Positions 5,983 through 14,761 are shown, numbered from the stretch's first letter. The stretch: 34,385 bases of DNA from JBHIET01 sp046760785 (GCA_046760785.1 JBHIET010000031.1:1-34385); one strand, 5' to 3'. Notes: a model not told the origin generated them from the letters alone. Numbers and translations are program-made.

Positions 5983-8262
5983 ATGAAAGCTACCCGCAGG
6001 AAATTCCGCTTTATTGTACTTGGCATTACCTTTAGCCTGGTACTCGCCGCCATCCCAGCCTGGGCAGATGGGGAGACGGGCACAGTGACCGGATGGCAGC
6101 CCGGAGCGACGGTCACCGGGACACTGAACGGAGAATCCTTTAGCAACTGGGGCGGCACCATTCACATGGAACTCGCTGGCGGCACCACCGTCGCCGTCTT
6201 CTGCACCGATATACCGCATCACGTCGGCGTGGGAGACACCTTCGTAGCCAGCGACGAGGAGATGGACTGCCGGGTCAAGTGGCTGCTGACCCACTACCCA
6301 CCTCGTATGAATGACTACGAGCCCTGGCCCGACGGCGCTCCAGGCGCTCTGAGCAACCGCAACCAAGAAATAGCCGCCCGTCAGGCAGCCGTGTGGCACT
6401 TCTCCGATGGTCTGGATCCAGACGATACGACGACAGTCGGTGCGCGAGCCTGGGACATTATCAACGTCGTGCCCGAGGACGCCTGCGCCGCCGACGCACC
6501 CAACATCACCATTACCCCCGCCAGCACCGTCAATCCCATCAACACGACTCAGACCTTCACCGTGACGGTGACCCGAGGTGGGGCACCGGTCAGTGACCAG
6601 GCGGTCGCTCTCACCGCCGATCACGGCATGCTGAGCACCGACGCCGTCACCACCGACGACCAGGGGCAGGCCACCTTCACCCTCACCCACGATACTCCCG
6701 ACGTGACCTCCAACGTCAACGCCAGCGCCGAGATGACCCTCCCGGTGGGCACTATCTTCGTCGGCACGGAGCCTAACAAGCAGAAGCTGGTCCTGGGCGA
6801 GGAGACCCTCGGATCCGTGCATGGCTCTGCTACTGCCACGTGGACCGGCACCGGCTCGGTCACGACCATCAGTTTCGACGACTACAACATGAACGGAGAA
6901 CACGACGCCGGCGAGCCACTGTTGGAGGGATGGACGATAACGCTCTACAAAGATAACGCTGGTTCCTGGGACCTGGTTGACACCGAGACGACGGATGGCA
7001 CCGGAACGGCCAGCTTCACCGGCCTGAGCGCCGGCACCTACCGTGCGGTAGAGACCATAGAGCTCGACGACTGGTACAACACCACCGACGTGGACATCGA
7101 ATTCACGCTGGCCGACGATGAAAGCCAATCCTTCATCTTTGGTCAGATCAAGCTCCCGGTGATCATCGGTCACGTCTTCCAGGATGACGACGCGGACGGC
7201 ACACACGATGCCAGCGAGTCCCCCCTGGAGGGATGGGACTTGCGGCTGTATCGTGAGGGAGGCTCTTTCGTCGTCGGGATGCAAGGGACGACTGGCGGAA
7301 ACGGCCAGGTGATCTTTAGCTCTCACCCGGACCGGAATCCACCGGATATTTTGCCGGGCAGCTACTACGTCCAGGAAACCCTCCAAGATGAGTGGTACGC
7401 CACGACAGGCATCTCCCAGACGGTTACGGTCAGCTCCGGCGACATCGGCCACACCTGGCTGGGCAATACCCAGGAGATACCTGATCCCGACGAAGAAGAA
7501 GACACCGACACCGACGGCGACGGTATTCCCGACTATCTGGACGACGACGATGACGGGGACACCATCCCCGATGAGACGGAGGGGACCGGCGACGCCGACG
7601 GCGACGGCGTCCCCAACTACCTCGACCTCGACTCCGACGGGGACACCATCCCCGACGCAGTCGAAGGGGCCGGCGACGCCGACGGCGACGGCACGCCCAA
7701 CTTCCTCGACCTCGACTCCGACGGGGACACCATCCCCGACGCAGTCGAAGGGGCCGGCGACGCCGACGGCGACGGCACGCCCAACTTCCTCGACCTCGAT
7801 TCTGACGGCGATGGCATACCCGATGAAGTCGAAACAGCAGACGACGCCGACGGCGACGGCACACCCAACTTCCTCGACCTCGATTCTGACGGCGATGGCA
7901 TACCCGATGAAGTCGAAACAGCAGACGACGCCGACGGCGACGGCACGCCCAACTTCCTCGACCTCGACTCCGACGGCGATGGCCTGCTGGATAGCCAGGA
8001 ATGGAGCACCGGAGCCGATGATCCGCTGGCCGGTTGCACCGCCGATGATCCCGTCTGCTTTGATAACGACGCCGACGGTGATGGCATCCCCAACTATCTG
8101 GACACCGACAGCGACGACGATGACATCTCCGACGGCGAGGAGGGGCTGCAAGACGGCGACGAGGATGGCGTTCCCGACTGGCTCGATCCCAACCCAGACG
8201 CCGAGACTGAGCCACCCTTCCACATCTATTTACCCCTTATGTGGGCAAGCGGGGGATTCTAG
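5983..8262 (+). CDS. Secreted thioester-domain adhesin-like protein with SdrD-B-like and TSP3 repeats
   Basis: 759 aa from ATG 5983, with AGGAGG at 5971-5976. A signal peptide ends near AIPAWA (residue 28). Residues about 35-160 look like a thioester (TQXA/TED) domain: FCTD supplies C74 and EIAARQAAVWHF supplies Q134, the pair that forms an internal Cys-Gln thioester in Gram-positive adhesins. An Ig-like/Big_1-type domain follows (about 170-265), then two SdrD-B/Cna-B-like domains (about 300-490; each starts with a D-x-N/D-x-D acidic loop). A thrombospondin type 3 calcium-repeat stalk follows (about 505-735), including an 84-bp tandem array. The C-terminus is HIYLPLMWASGGF. No LPxTG motif is present. 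An outward surface or matrix role is inferred. The upstream repeats suggest control by the adjacent response regulator. Confidence 0.85.
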   Translation: MKATRRKFRFIVLGITFSLVLAAIPAWADGETGTVTGWQPGATVTGTLNGESFSNWGGTIHMELAGGTTVAVFCTDIPHHVGVGDTFVASDEEMDCRVKWLLTHYPPRMNDYEPWPDGAPGALSNRNQEIAARQAAVWHFSDGLDPDDTTTVGARAWDIINVVPEDACAADAPNITITPASTVNPINTTQTFTVTVTRGGAPVSDQAVALTADHGMLSTDAVTTDDQGQATFTLTHDTPDVTSNVNASAEMTLPVGTIFVGTEPNKQKLVLGEETLGSVHGSATATWTGTGSVTTISFDDYNMNGEHDAGEPLLEGWTITLYKDNAGSWDLVDTETTDGTGTASFTGLSAGTYRAVETIELDDWYNTTDVDIEFTLADDESQSFIFGQIKLPVIIGHVFQDDDADGTHDASESPLEGWDLRLYREGGSFVVGMQGTTGGNGQVIFSSHPDRNPPDILPGSYYVQETLQDEWYATTGISQTVTVSSGDIGHTWLGNTQEIPDPDEEEDTDTDGDGIPDYLDDDDDGDTIPDETEGTGDADGDGVPNYLDLDSDGDTIPDAVEGAGDADGDGTPNFLDLDSDGDTIPDAVEGAGDADGDGTPNFLDLDSDGDGIPDEVETADDADGDGTPNFLDLDSDGDGIPDEVETADDADGDGTPNFLDLDSDGDGLLDSQEWSTGADDPLAGCTADDPVCFDNDADGDGIPNYLDTDSDDDDISDGEEGLQDGDEDGVPDWLDPNPDAETEPPFHIYLPLMWASGGF
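7582..8001 (+). repeat. Five 84-bp tandem repeats coding TSP3 units
   Basis: Five consecutive 28-residue units with core DADGDGTPNFLDLDSDGD are encoded by 84-bp repeats, several almost identical at DNA level. They lie inside the thioester-domain gene and keep frame. Such arrays change copy number easily by recombination, which would alter stalk length. Confidence 0.9.
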
Positions 8263-8385
8263 GAGAACCTAAAAGAGGTGCCCAATGCATCCGAACAAAA
8301 CGGTAAGCACCTCGCTCATTGCCTTTTGATCATCAAAGCTCCTTTCATTTCGGACAGGCAAATTCCATCCCCCGTTCGAGCCAAG

Positions 8386-8413
8386 CCGGGAGAGGTCAAC
8401 TGACCTCTCCCGG
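8386..8413 (+). terminator. Strong hairpin between the two secreted-protein genes
   Basis: A 12-bp perfect stem (CCGGGAGAGGTC at 8386-8397, complement at 8402-8413) with a 4-nt loop is followed by TTTATG. The short T run makes it a plausible but not classical terminator for the thioester-domain gene. Confidence 0.6.
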
Positions 8414-8458
8414 TTTATGAGACAAAGAGCACGGCTTCTAAGAGAAGGGAGGACTGTT

Positions 8459-11400
8459 ATGCGACAATTGACACGAATCTTTATCGTTCTCGGCATGGCC
8501 TTTGGCCTGGTGCTGGCTCTGATGCTGGCGCTGGCCCAACCTTCTCACGCCGCCACCTACACGGTGAACAGCACCGACGACGTTAACGACGGCACCTGCA
8601 ATACGTCCCACTGCTCACTGCGCGAGGCCATCAATGCGGCCAATAGCAACCCCGGGGCGGATAGCATCACCTTCGACGGCACGCTTTTCAGCGCCGGTGG
8701 CGTCATCACCATCACCAACGGCACGCTGACGCTCAGCGACGACGATACCTCCATTGACGGAGACCTGGACAACGATGGAGACCCGGAGGTGGAAGTCCGT
8801 TACAGCAGCGGCACCGTGGGAAGCGGCAGCGGTCTGATCCGCGTTCAATCCTCGAACAACACCATCGAGGGTCTGGCCGTCACCAACTCGCCCGAGAATG
8901 GCATCTACGTATCCGGTGTCGGCGTGCAGGCAGACGACAACCAGATCGTGAGCTGCTGGCTCGGCCTGGACCTCACCGGCGCTGCCCGGCCGAACGACGA
9001 CCACGGCGTCCGCATCGTGTACGTGGCCGGTGTGGGCAGCAGCGCCGACGGCAACGTCATCCAGGATAGCGTTCTCTCAGGAAACGACGAGAGAGGAATC
9101 AGCATCCAGGATGCGACGAACACCCAGGTGTTGAGCAACACCGTGGGTCTGAACCCGGACGGCAGTGCCACCCGGCCCAACGGCACCAGCGGCATCGCCC
9201 TGTTCGATGCCCTGGCGACGACGATCCAGGGGAACCTGGTCTCCGGCAACAGCGGCTCTGGAATCTACCTTCAAGACACGCAGCAAGTCACCATCACCGG
9301 CAACGTCATCGGCCTAAACGCCGCGGGGGACACGGCCCTGGGCAATCAGGGCACGGGCGGGATCAACGTTTACACCAACGCACTCACGCTCGTCATTCGG
9401 GATAACACCATTTCAGGTAACCGGAACAACGGCATCTACCTGGGACAGGGCACCACCGGCGCGGCCATCGCCGGCAACCGCATCGGCACCGACGTCGCCG
9501 GCACCGCCGGCCTGGGCAACGGACGACTGACGAACCGGGACGGCATCCAGCTCAACGACGCCTACAGCAACACCATCGGCGGGCCGGACCCGGCCGACCG
9601 CAACATCATCGCCCACAACGGACGGGCCGGCGTCTTCATCGCGGGTGAGCAGGCCGACCACAACGTGGTGCAGAACAACGCCATCGGCACCGGCTTCAGC
9701 AGCACCACAGACCTGGGGAACGGAGACGGCGGCTCATCCACCGACACCGGCGACGGCGGCGTCTACCTCTACGATGGAGCCGATTACAACGTCGTCCGCG
9801 ATAACACGATCCGCTTCAACTACATCGGCCTGCGCTTCTCCGGCGGCAGCTCCCTGGTCACTCCACCGCAGCACAACCAGGTGCTCACCAACACGCTGAC
9901 CAGCAACGACAAGTACGGCGTGGTCAACCAGACCACCCACTGGAACATCACCTACCCCACCCCATCCGACGGAGATAACCTGATCCAGAACAACACAATC
10001 ACCGGGACGGGCGAGGGTTGCGCCCTACCCTGGTGCACCGGCATCGGCATCTTCAACTACGGCGGGTCGCCCCGCATCGTCAGCAACACCATCAGCCAGA
10101 ATAGCTCCTTCGGCATTGTCAACCGGGTCTACTTCGGCACCGATGGCCCCGACGACGCAGCCGACGATCTGCTCTCGATGCCCCACATCTCCGGCAACAC
10201 CATCAGCTCCAACGGCGACGACGGGATTCAATCCCGGGATACGACCCCACTGAACAAGGCCACCCTGCTCGACGACAACACCTTCGTCAACAACAGCGGT
10301 CAGCCTCACATCTCCCAGCGTTGGTTCGTCGGGGTCGAGGTGGTCAGTGGCACGCAGACGATCAACAGCGGGCTGGCGGTGACCATCACCCGGCAAGGCG
10401 GTGGACAGGCCTGTCCCGGCGGCCCCTGCGTGGGCAGCGACTTTACCCCGGCCGGGGGCAGCGACGGGGTCTGGGGGCCTTCCGGCATCGTCTACACCGA
10501 CGTGGAGAACCTCGACGATGGTACGACCACCTGGTTCGAGGTGATCGAGTACGAGGTGAACTGGCAGGGAACCTGGGTGACCTACACCTCCCACCTGGTC
10601 GAGGTCGGCGGTGCTGAGCAAGGCTCACGCTACTTCGACTTCGACGGCATCACCACCACCGGGGAGATCTCCGGCGAGGTGAACCTGCCTTTCTGTATCG
10701 CCACGGGCATCACGGGCACGAGCCACTCTCTGTGCCGCTATCAGATCGGTCAGGTGCCCACCTTCGCCTCCAGCAGCGACGGGGACTGGGACGACGACGG
10801 CATCCCCGACGAGGAGGAAGGCACCGGCGACACCGACGGCGACGGCACACCGGACTACCAGGATAGCGACAGCGACGGCGACGGCATCCCCGACGAAGAC
10901 GAGTACGATTGGTGCGGCAATCCACCCTGCGATAGCGACGGCGACGGCACGCCAGACTACCAGGACAGCGACAGCGACAACGACGGCATCCCCGACTCCA
11001 TCGAAGGGAGCGGAGACACCGACGGCGACACCACGCCCGACTACGCGGACACCGACGCCGACGGCGATGGCATCCTCGACAGTATCGAGGGGAACGTGGA
11101 TAGCGACGGCGATACCACCCCCGACTACAAAGACACGGACTCCGACAACGACGGCATAGCCGACAACGCCGAGGGCAGCGGCGACACCGATGGCGATGGT
11201 CACGAGAACTTCCGGGACACCGACAGCGACAACGACGGTCTCAGTGATGACGTAGACCCTGACGACGACAACGATGGCATCCCGGACACGGTCGAGGGGC
11301 TGGTGGACAACCCCGGCGTCGAAAACGACAGCTCGGTAGACACCGATGGGGATGGGCTGCCCGACTACCTGGACTCAGACAGCGACGACGACGGCGTGCC

Positions 11401-11746
11401 AGACGGCGTTGAGGCGGGATCGGATCCCAATAACCCGATGGACACCGACGAAGATGGCACTCCCGACTACCAGGATGAAGACGACGACGGAGACGGCATT
11501 GACACCCAATACGAAGACCTCGACGACGATGGCGATTTCGACGAGCACGACACCGACGACAACGGTACCCCGAACTACCTGGACAACGACGACGACGGGG
11601 ATGGGAAACCGACCGCCAACGAGAACGCTGACCCCAACGGGGACGGCAACCCTGCCGATGCTCAAGACACCGACGGCGACGACACTCCCGACTACCTAGA
11701 TCCGGAGTACACGATCTACCTACCCCTCACCCTGCGCAATTCCTGA
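8459..11746 (+). CDS. Secreted right-handed beta-helix protein with TSP3 repeats and IYLP tail
   Basis: 1095 aa. ATG 8459 is chosen over the in-frame ATG 8417 because AGGGAGG precedes it and it begins a clean signal peptide (MRQLTRIF, hydrophobic core, cleavage after SHA). CSLREAINAAN at residues 52-62 is typical of the N-terminal cap of bacterial parallel beta-helix surface proteins. Residues about 85-600 contain many N-x-I/V and GNxIG-like coils (NTVGLNPDG, NVIGLNAAG, NAIGTGF). A beta-rich domain follows (about 620-760). About 300 residues of thrombospondin type 3 calcium repeats (DTDGDGTPDYQDSDSDGDGI type) come next, and the protein ends YTIYLPLTLRNS. Beta-helix proteins often bind or cleave polysaccharides, but no catalytic set is recognisable here. 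Confidence 0.88.
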   Translation: MRQLTRIFIVLGMAFGLVLALMLALAQPSHAATYTVNSTDDVNDGTCNTSHCSLREAINAANSNPGADSITFDGTLFSAGGVITITNGTLTLSDDDTSIDGDLDNDGDPEVEVRYSSGTVGSGSGLIRVQSSNNTIEGLAVTNSPENGIYVSGVGVQADDNQIVSCWLGLDLTGAARPNDDHGVRIVYVAGVGSSADGNVIQDSVLSGNDERGISIQDATNTQVLSNTVGLNPDGSATRPNGTSGIALFDALATTIQGNLVSGNSGSGIYLQDTQQVTITGNVIGLNAAGDTALGNQGTGGINVYTNALTLVIRDNTISGNRNNGIYLGQGTTGAAIAGNRIGTDVAGTAGLGNGRLTNRDGIQLNDAYSNTIGGPDPADRNIIAHNGRAGVFIAGEQADHNVVQNNAIGTGFSSTTDLGNGDGGSSTDTGDGGVYLYDGADYNVVRDNTIRFNYIGLRFSGGSSLVTPPQHNQVLTNTLTSNDKYGVVNQTTHWNITYPTPSDGDNLIQNNTITGTGEGCALPWCTGIGIFNYGGSPRIVSNTISQNSSFGIVNRVYFGTDGPDDAADDLLSMPHISGNTISSNGDDGIQSRDTTPLNKATLLDDNTFVNNSGQPHISQRWFVGVEVVSGTQTINSGLAVTITRQGGGQACPGGPCVGSDFTPAGGSDGVWGPSGIVYTDVENLDDGTTTWFEVIEYEVNWQGTWVTYTSHLVEVGGAEQGSRYFDFDGITTTGEISGEVNLPFCIATGITGTSHSLCRYQIGQVPTFASSSDGDWDDDGIPDEEEGTGDTDGDGTPDYQDSDSDGDGIPDEDEYDWCGNPPCDSDGDGTPDYQDSDSDNDGIPDSIEGSGDTDGDTTPDYADTDADGDGILDSIEGNVDSDGDTTPDYKDTDSDNDGIADNAEGSGDTDGDGHENFRDTDSDNDGLSDDVDPDDDNDGIPDTVEGLVDNPGVENDSSVDTDGDGLPDYLDSDSDDDGVPDGVEAGSDPNNPMDTDEDGTPDYQDEDDDGDGIDTQYEDLDDDGDFDEHDTDDNGTPNYLDNDDDGDGKPTANENADPNGDGNPADAQDTDGDDTPDYLDPEYTIYLPLTLRNS

Positions 11747-11770
11747 CCCTGACGGGCACGACATCACAGA

Positions 11771-11802
11771 CCCTCCCAGAGGCCCTACAGCCTCCGGGAG
11801 GG
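11771..11802 (+). terminator. Hairpin after the beta-helix gene
   Basis: CCCTCCC-A-GAGGC pairs with GCCTC-C-GGGAGGG (one internal mismatch, 6-nt loop), 25 nt after the stop. The outer arm resembles the REP arm of the RAYT element (CCCTCCCGCAGG) but differs inside. Few T residues follow. Confidence 0.55.
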
Positions 11803-11809
11803 CTCGTAT

Positions 11810-11838
11810 TTGCCAGATGCGCCACTTTCGGATACAAT
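11810..11838 (+). promoter_or_regulatory. Sigma-70 promoter of the radical SAM gene
   Basis: TTGCCA (11810-11815), a 17-nt spacer and TACAAT (11833-11838). The ATG at 11849 is only 10 nt after the -10 box, so the transcript would have almost no leader. Confidence 0.6.
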
Positions 11839-11848
11839 CCCCGCGAAG

Positions 11849-12889
11849 ATGCACACTCAGCCATTCGTCCGCGCTGCTCTTCTCCAGGAGCCCGTCGGAG
11901 CCCCCGATCAAGGCCGGGTGCGCTGCCTGACCTGCGAACGACGCTGCCTGCTGGCCGGTGACCAAACTGGTTGGTGCCGCACGCGGGAGAACCGCGACGG
12001 CACGCTTTACACGCTTATCTACGGCGCAGTCTCCTCCCTCTCCTGCAACCCCATCGAGAAGAAGCCGCTCTACCACTTCTACCCCGGATCGGTGGCTCTC
12101 ACCGCTGGCTCCTGGTCCTGCAACTTCAACTGTCCCTGGTGCCAAAATTGGGACATATCAAAGCAGCCCCCTTCTGGCGGAGAGTTCATCCCGCCGGAGG
12201 AGTTCGTGGCCCGCGCCCGCGAGCTCCACTGCCAGGGCACCTCCATCAGCTTCAATGAACCCACACTCAGCCTGGAGTGGTCGCTGGAAGTCTTCCCCCT
12301 GGCGCAGGAGGCCGGCCTGTACAACACCTTCGTCACTAACGGCTATATGACCGAGGCCGCGCTGGAATTGCTGGCCAAGGCTGGGCTCGATGGGATGAAC
12401 GTGGACGTAAAAGGAGACGAGGAAGCAGTACGTGAGCACTGCCAGGCGGACGTCGAGGCTGTGTGGCGCAACTGCCGCCGGGCGCGGGAACTGGGCGTGT
12501 GGGTTGAGCTGACCACACTGGTGATCCCCGGTGTGAGCGACGATGACGAGTGTGTGGAAGGAATCGCCCGCCGCATCGTGGCCGAATTAGGGCCGGACAC
12601 GGTCTGGCATCTCAGTCGCTATTACCCGGCCTACCGCTTCTCCGCCCCACCCACCCCTGTGCCCACGCTGGAACGAGCGCGAGAGATAGGCAAGCAGGCG
12701 GGCCTGCGCTACGTCTACCTGGGCAACATTCCCGGACACCCCGGCGAGCACACCTCCTGCCCAAATTGTGGTACAATACTGGTCAAACGGGGACTCCTGC
12801 AGCTGTTACACTGCGACGTCACATCCAACGGTCGCTGTCCCTGTTGTGGACAGGAGATCGCCGGCGTGGGCTGGACATGGGAGAATTGA
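11849..12889 (+). CDS. amrS: AmmeMemoRadiSam-system radical SAM enzyme
   Basis: 346 aa. The [4Fe-4S] cluster motif is SCNFNCPWCQNW (C91, C95, C98), preceded by the YHFYPGS and SLSCNPIEKKPLYHF blocks typical of AmrS and related pyruvate-formate-lyase-activase-like proteins. An N-terminal cysteine set (C26, C29, C33, C43; RCLTCERRC...GWC) and a C-terminal zinc-ribbon-like part (CPNC ... CPCC) are also present. In the family it accompanies AMMECR1 and Memo proteins, and the reaction is not settled to my knowledge. Neither partner is seen in this window. A longer frame from TTG 11810 overlaps the promoter and is rejected in favour of ATG 11849. No ribosome site is evident, consistent with a leaderless message. 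Confidence 0.9.
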   Translation: MHTQPFVRAALLQEPVGAPDQGRVRCLTCERRCLLAGDQTGWCRTRENRDGTLYTLIYGAVSSLSCNPIEKKPLYHFYPGSVALTAGSWSCNFNCPWCQNWDISKQPPSGGEFIPPEEFVARARELHCQGTSISFNEPTLSLEWSLEVFPLAQEAGLYNTFVTNGYMTEAALELLAKAGLDGMNVDVKGDEEAVREHCQADVEAVWRNCRRARELGVWVELTTLVIPGVSDDDECVEGIARRIVAELGPDTVWHLSRYYPAYRFSAPPTPVPTLERAREIGKQAGLRYVYLGNIPGHPGEHTSCPNCGTILVKRGLLQLLHCDVTSNGRCPCCGQEIAGVGWTWEN

Positions 12890-12980
12890 CAATCTGTGCT
12901 ACGCGCTGATCCCAACATTGGGGGGATGCTGGTCAACTCACGAAATAACAGGAGTTACGCGGTTCGCCGATCGAGCGGTA

Positions 12981-13099
12981 CCCTGAGCCTGTCGAAGGGT
13001 AGGCCCTTCAGGTCGAGTAGCGAAGCGTATCGAGACCCAGAACCGTATCGAGAACCGCGCCAAACCGGGCTTCGATACGGCCTTCGGCCTACTCAGCCA
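12981..13099 (+). repeat. Dispersed palindromic intergenic repeat
   Basis: The 265-nt gap between the radical SAM gene and the SagB-like gene holds several nested palindromes. These are CCCTGAGCCTGTCGAAGGG at 12981-12999, CCGTATCGA (13043-13051) with TCGATACGG (13072-13080), and GGCCTTCGGCC just after. Sequences of this kind (TGAGCCTGTCGAAGG; TTCGATACGGCC...GGCCTACTCAG) recur between genes in many GC-rich genomes. A 75-codon open frame across it is not a gene. Confidence 0.65.
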
Positions 13100-13154
13100 G
13101 TGGTTTGGCTCTCAACTGCGTAAGTCCTGGAAATAACCGAACCTGGAGGTAACC

Positions 13155-13745
13155 ATGTCAGAATCACGCATCACGTTACCCGCACCCAGCACCAGCGGGG
13201 AGGTATCACTGGAGGCCGCCATCGCCCGGCGTCGTTCCACGCGACGCTACACTCCTGGGGATCTGAGTTTAGAACAAATCGGGCAACTGCTATGGGCGGC
13301 ACAGGGCATCACCGGCGGTAGGGACGTCCTACGCGCAGCCCCATCGGCCGGCGGATGTCACCCCTTGGTCGTCTACGTCTGCCGCGCGGACGGTGTCTGG
13401 CGCTATCATCCCCAAGGTCACTACCTGGCGCGCCACCTGGAACAGGACGTGCGGGACGAGTTGGCAGAAGCTGCCTTGCGTCAGTGGTTCATCGCCGAGG
13501 CCCCGTGCGTGTTCGCCATCAGCGCCATCTTCGAGCGCACCACCCAGCGCTACAGGGAGCGAGGGCAACTGCGCTACGTGCCTATGGACACCGGCCACGC
13601 CGCTCAAAACCTGCTCCTGCAGGCCGTCGCGCTGGGGCTGGTAAGCGTACCCGTCGGCGCGTTCGATGACGACGCCGTCAAGAAGGTGCTGTTTCTGCCA
13701 AAGCACGAGGAGGCGTTGTACATTCTCCCCGTCGGTCACCCTTGA
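13155..13745 (+). CDS. SagB/ThcOx-family nitroreductase-like dehydrogenase
   Basis: 196 aa, a flavin-dependent oxidoreductase of the nitroreductase fold. RRSTRRYTPGDLSLEQIGQL is the FMN-binding N-terminal signature. RAAPSAGGCHPLVVYV and GHAAQNLLLQAVALGLVSVP match the SagB/ThcOx branch, whose best-known members oxidise azolines in RiPP maturation. No YcaO, E1-like protein or precursor peptide is nearby, so the stand-alone form with unknown substrate is more likely. GGAGG at 13145-13149 supports the start. The next gene starts 37 nt after the stop on the same strand. Confidence 0.9.
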   Translation: MSESRITLPAPSTSGEVSLEAAIARRRSTRRYTPGDLSLEQIGQLLWAAQGITGGRDVLRAAPSAGGCHPLVVYVCRADGVWRYHPQGHYLARHLEQDVRDELAEAALRQWFIAEAPCVFAISAIFERTTQRYRERGQLRYVPMDTGHAAQNLLLQAVALGLVSVPVGAFDDDAVKKVLFLPKHEEALYILPVGHP

Positions 13746-13782
13746 TAGGGGAAACGCGAGACCAACCAGAGGCGCTATCCCA

Positions 13783-14730
13783 ATGCTGATAGGGTGGCAA
13801 AACAGCCTGAAGGCCAACCCGTTTCCGTGGCTGCTGGAGCAGGAGAACCCATCGGCCCGCTACCTTACGCTGCGCCATCTGCTCGACCACGCCGAGCAGG
13901 ATTCCCAGGTCTCGGAGGCGCGAGCAGCGATCCCGACCTGGCCGCCGGTGCAGGAGATCCTGGCGCTGATGGACCCGGTGGACTTCTGGGGGCGGGCCGA
14001 TAGACCCTTCTACGGTGGCGCAGTGGGCACGCACGCTACCCTCAACCTCCTCGCCGAACTGGGTATGCCTCATACGCCGCAACTTGAGGCCGCATGCCAG
14101 AACATCTTCGAGCACGGCCAGCACGAAAGCGGCGGGTTTACCTACGACGGTACACCGGGCCGCATCTTCCTGTGCTACACGGGCAACGCCATCCGCACCC
14201 TCGTTCACTTCGGCTACCGGGGCGACCCGCGTCTGGAGCGTGCGCTCGAGTACTTGACCACGCGTAGCACCACGCCCGGCGGCCTGGCGTGTCCTTACGC
14301 TGATGGTGAGGAGTGCCAATGGGGCATCACCAAAGCGCTGGGGGCCTTCTCCGCATTGCCTGCCGCTGACCGCACCCCCGACCGGATGCACGCCATAGAA
14401 ACCCTGGCCGACGCCATACTCGACCACGAGTTCGACTTCGAAGGCCGCGACGCCTGCTGGCTCGACTTCGGATTCCCTCTCGACTACCAATCTGACCTGG
14501 TCGAACTGTGTGACGTCCTGGCGCGCCTCGACTACGGCACCGACTCACGCCTGGGGCGATTGCTGGACATCGTGCTGGCAGCCCAGACCGCGGATGGTCG
14601 CTGGCTCAAGCGCTACGGCACCCGCGCGTTCCAGCTAGAAAAGCGGGGACAGCTCAGCAAGTGGATCACCATCCACGCGCTGCGAGCGATCAAGCACACG
14701 CACCGGGCCATCGCGCGGGCCAGACTATAA
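13783..14730 (+). CDS. Prenyltransferase/squalene-oxidase-type alpha-alpha toroid protein
   Basis: 315 aa from ATG 13783; an upstream extension overlaps the previous gene and is rejected. Repeated helical pairs of the alpha/alpha-toroid type are visible: ATLNLLAELGMPHTPQLEAA, NAIRTLVHFGYRGDPRLERA and LARLDYGTDSRLGRLLDIV, each followed by a QTADGRW- or ESGGFTYDG-like turn. Proteins like this are widespread in Chloroflexota and related groups, and I recall that some carry the misleading name 'nitrogen fixation protein NifH'; nothing here resembles nitrogenase reductase (no P-loop). No cyclase DxDD motif is seen, so it is probably not a terpene cyclase. Function unknown. Confidence 0.82.
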   Translation: MLIGWQNSLKANPFPWLLEQENPSARYLTLRHLLDHAEQDSQVSEARAAIPTWPPVQEILALMDPVDFWGRADRPFYGGAVGTHATLNLLAELGMPHTPQLEAACQNIFEHGQHESGGFTYDGTPGRIFLCYTGNAIRTLVHFGYRGDPRLERALEYLTTRSTTPGGLACPYADGEECQWGITKALGAFSALPAADRTPDRMHAIETLADAILDHEFDFEGRDACWLDFGFPLDYQSDLVELCDVLARLDYGTDSRLGRLLDIVLAAQTADGRWLKRYGTRAFQLEKRGQLSKWITIHALRAIKHTHRAIARARL

Positions 14731-14761
14731 GTACGAAGCAAGAAGCAGGGGGGCTGATCAA

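Noticed and set aside
7582..8001. Possible CRISPR-like array
   Set aside because: The 84-bp units are contiguous with no unique spacers and are in-frame coding sequence for TSP3 calcium repeats.
5893..8223. 776-codon open frame on the minus strand
   Set aside because: It is the antisense of the thioester/TSP3 gene; the repeated GAC/GGC codons leave the opposite strand open and produce valine/glycine-rich repeats without any family motif or ribosome site.
12896..13123. 75-codon open frame between amrS and the SagB-like gene
   Set aside because: It is composed of dispersed palindromic repeat sequence (reads LSLSKG), a common false ORF.
13783..14730. Nitrogen-fixation NifH annotation for the toroid protein
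   Set aside because: No P-loop or Fe-S cysteines of nitrogenase reductase; the sequence shows alpha/alpha-toroid repeats instead.
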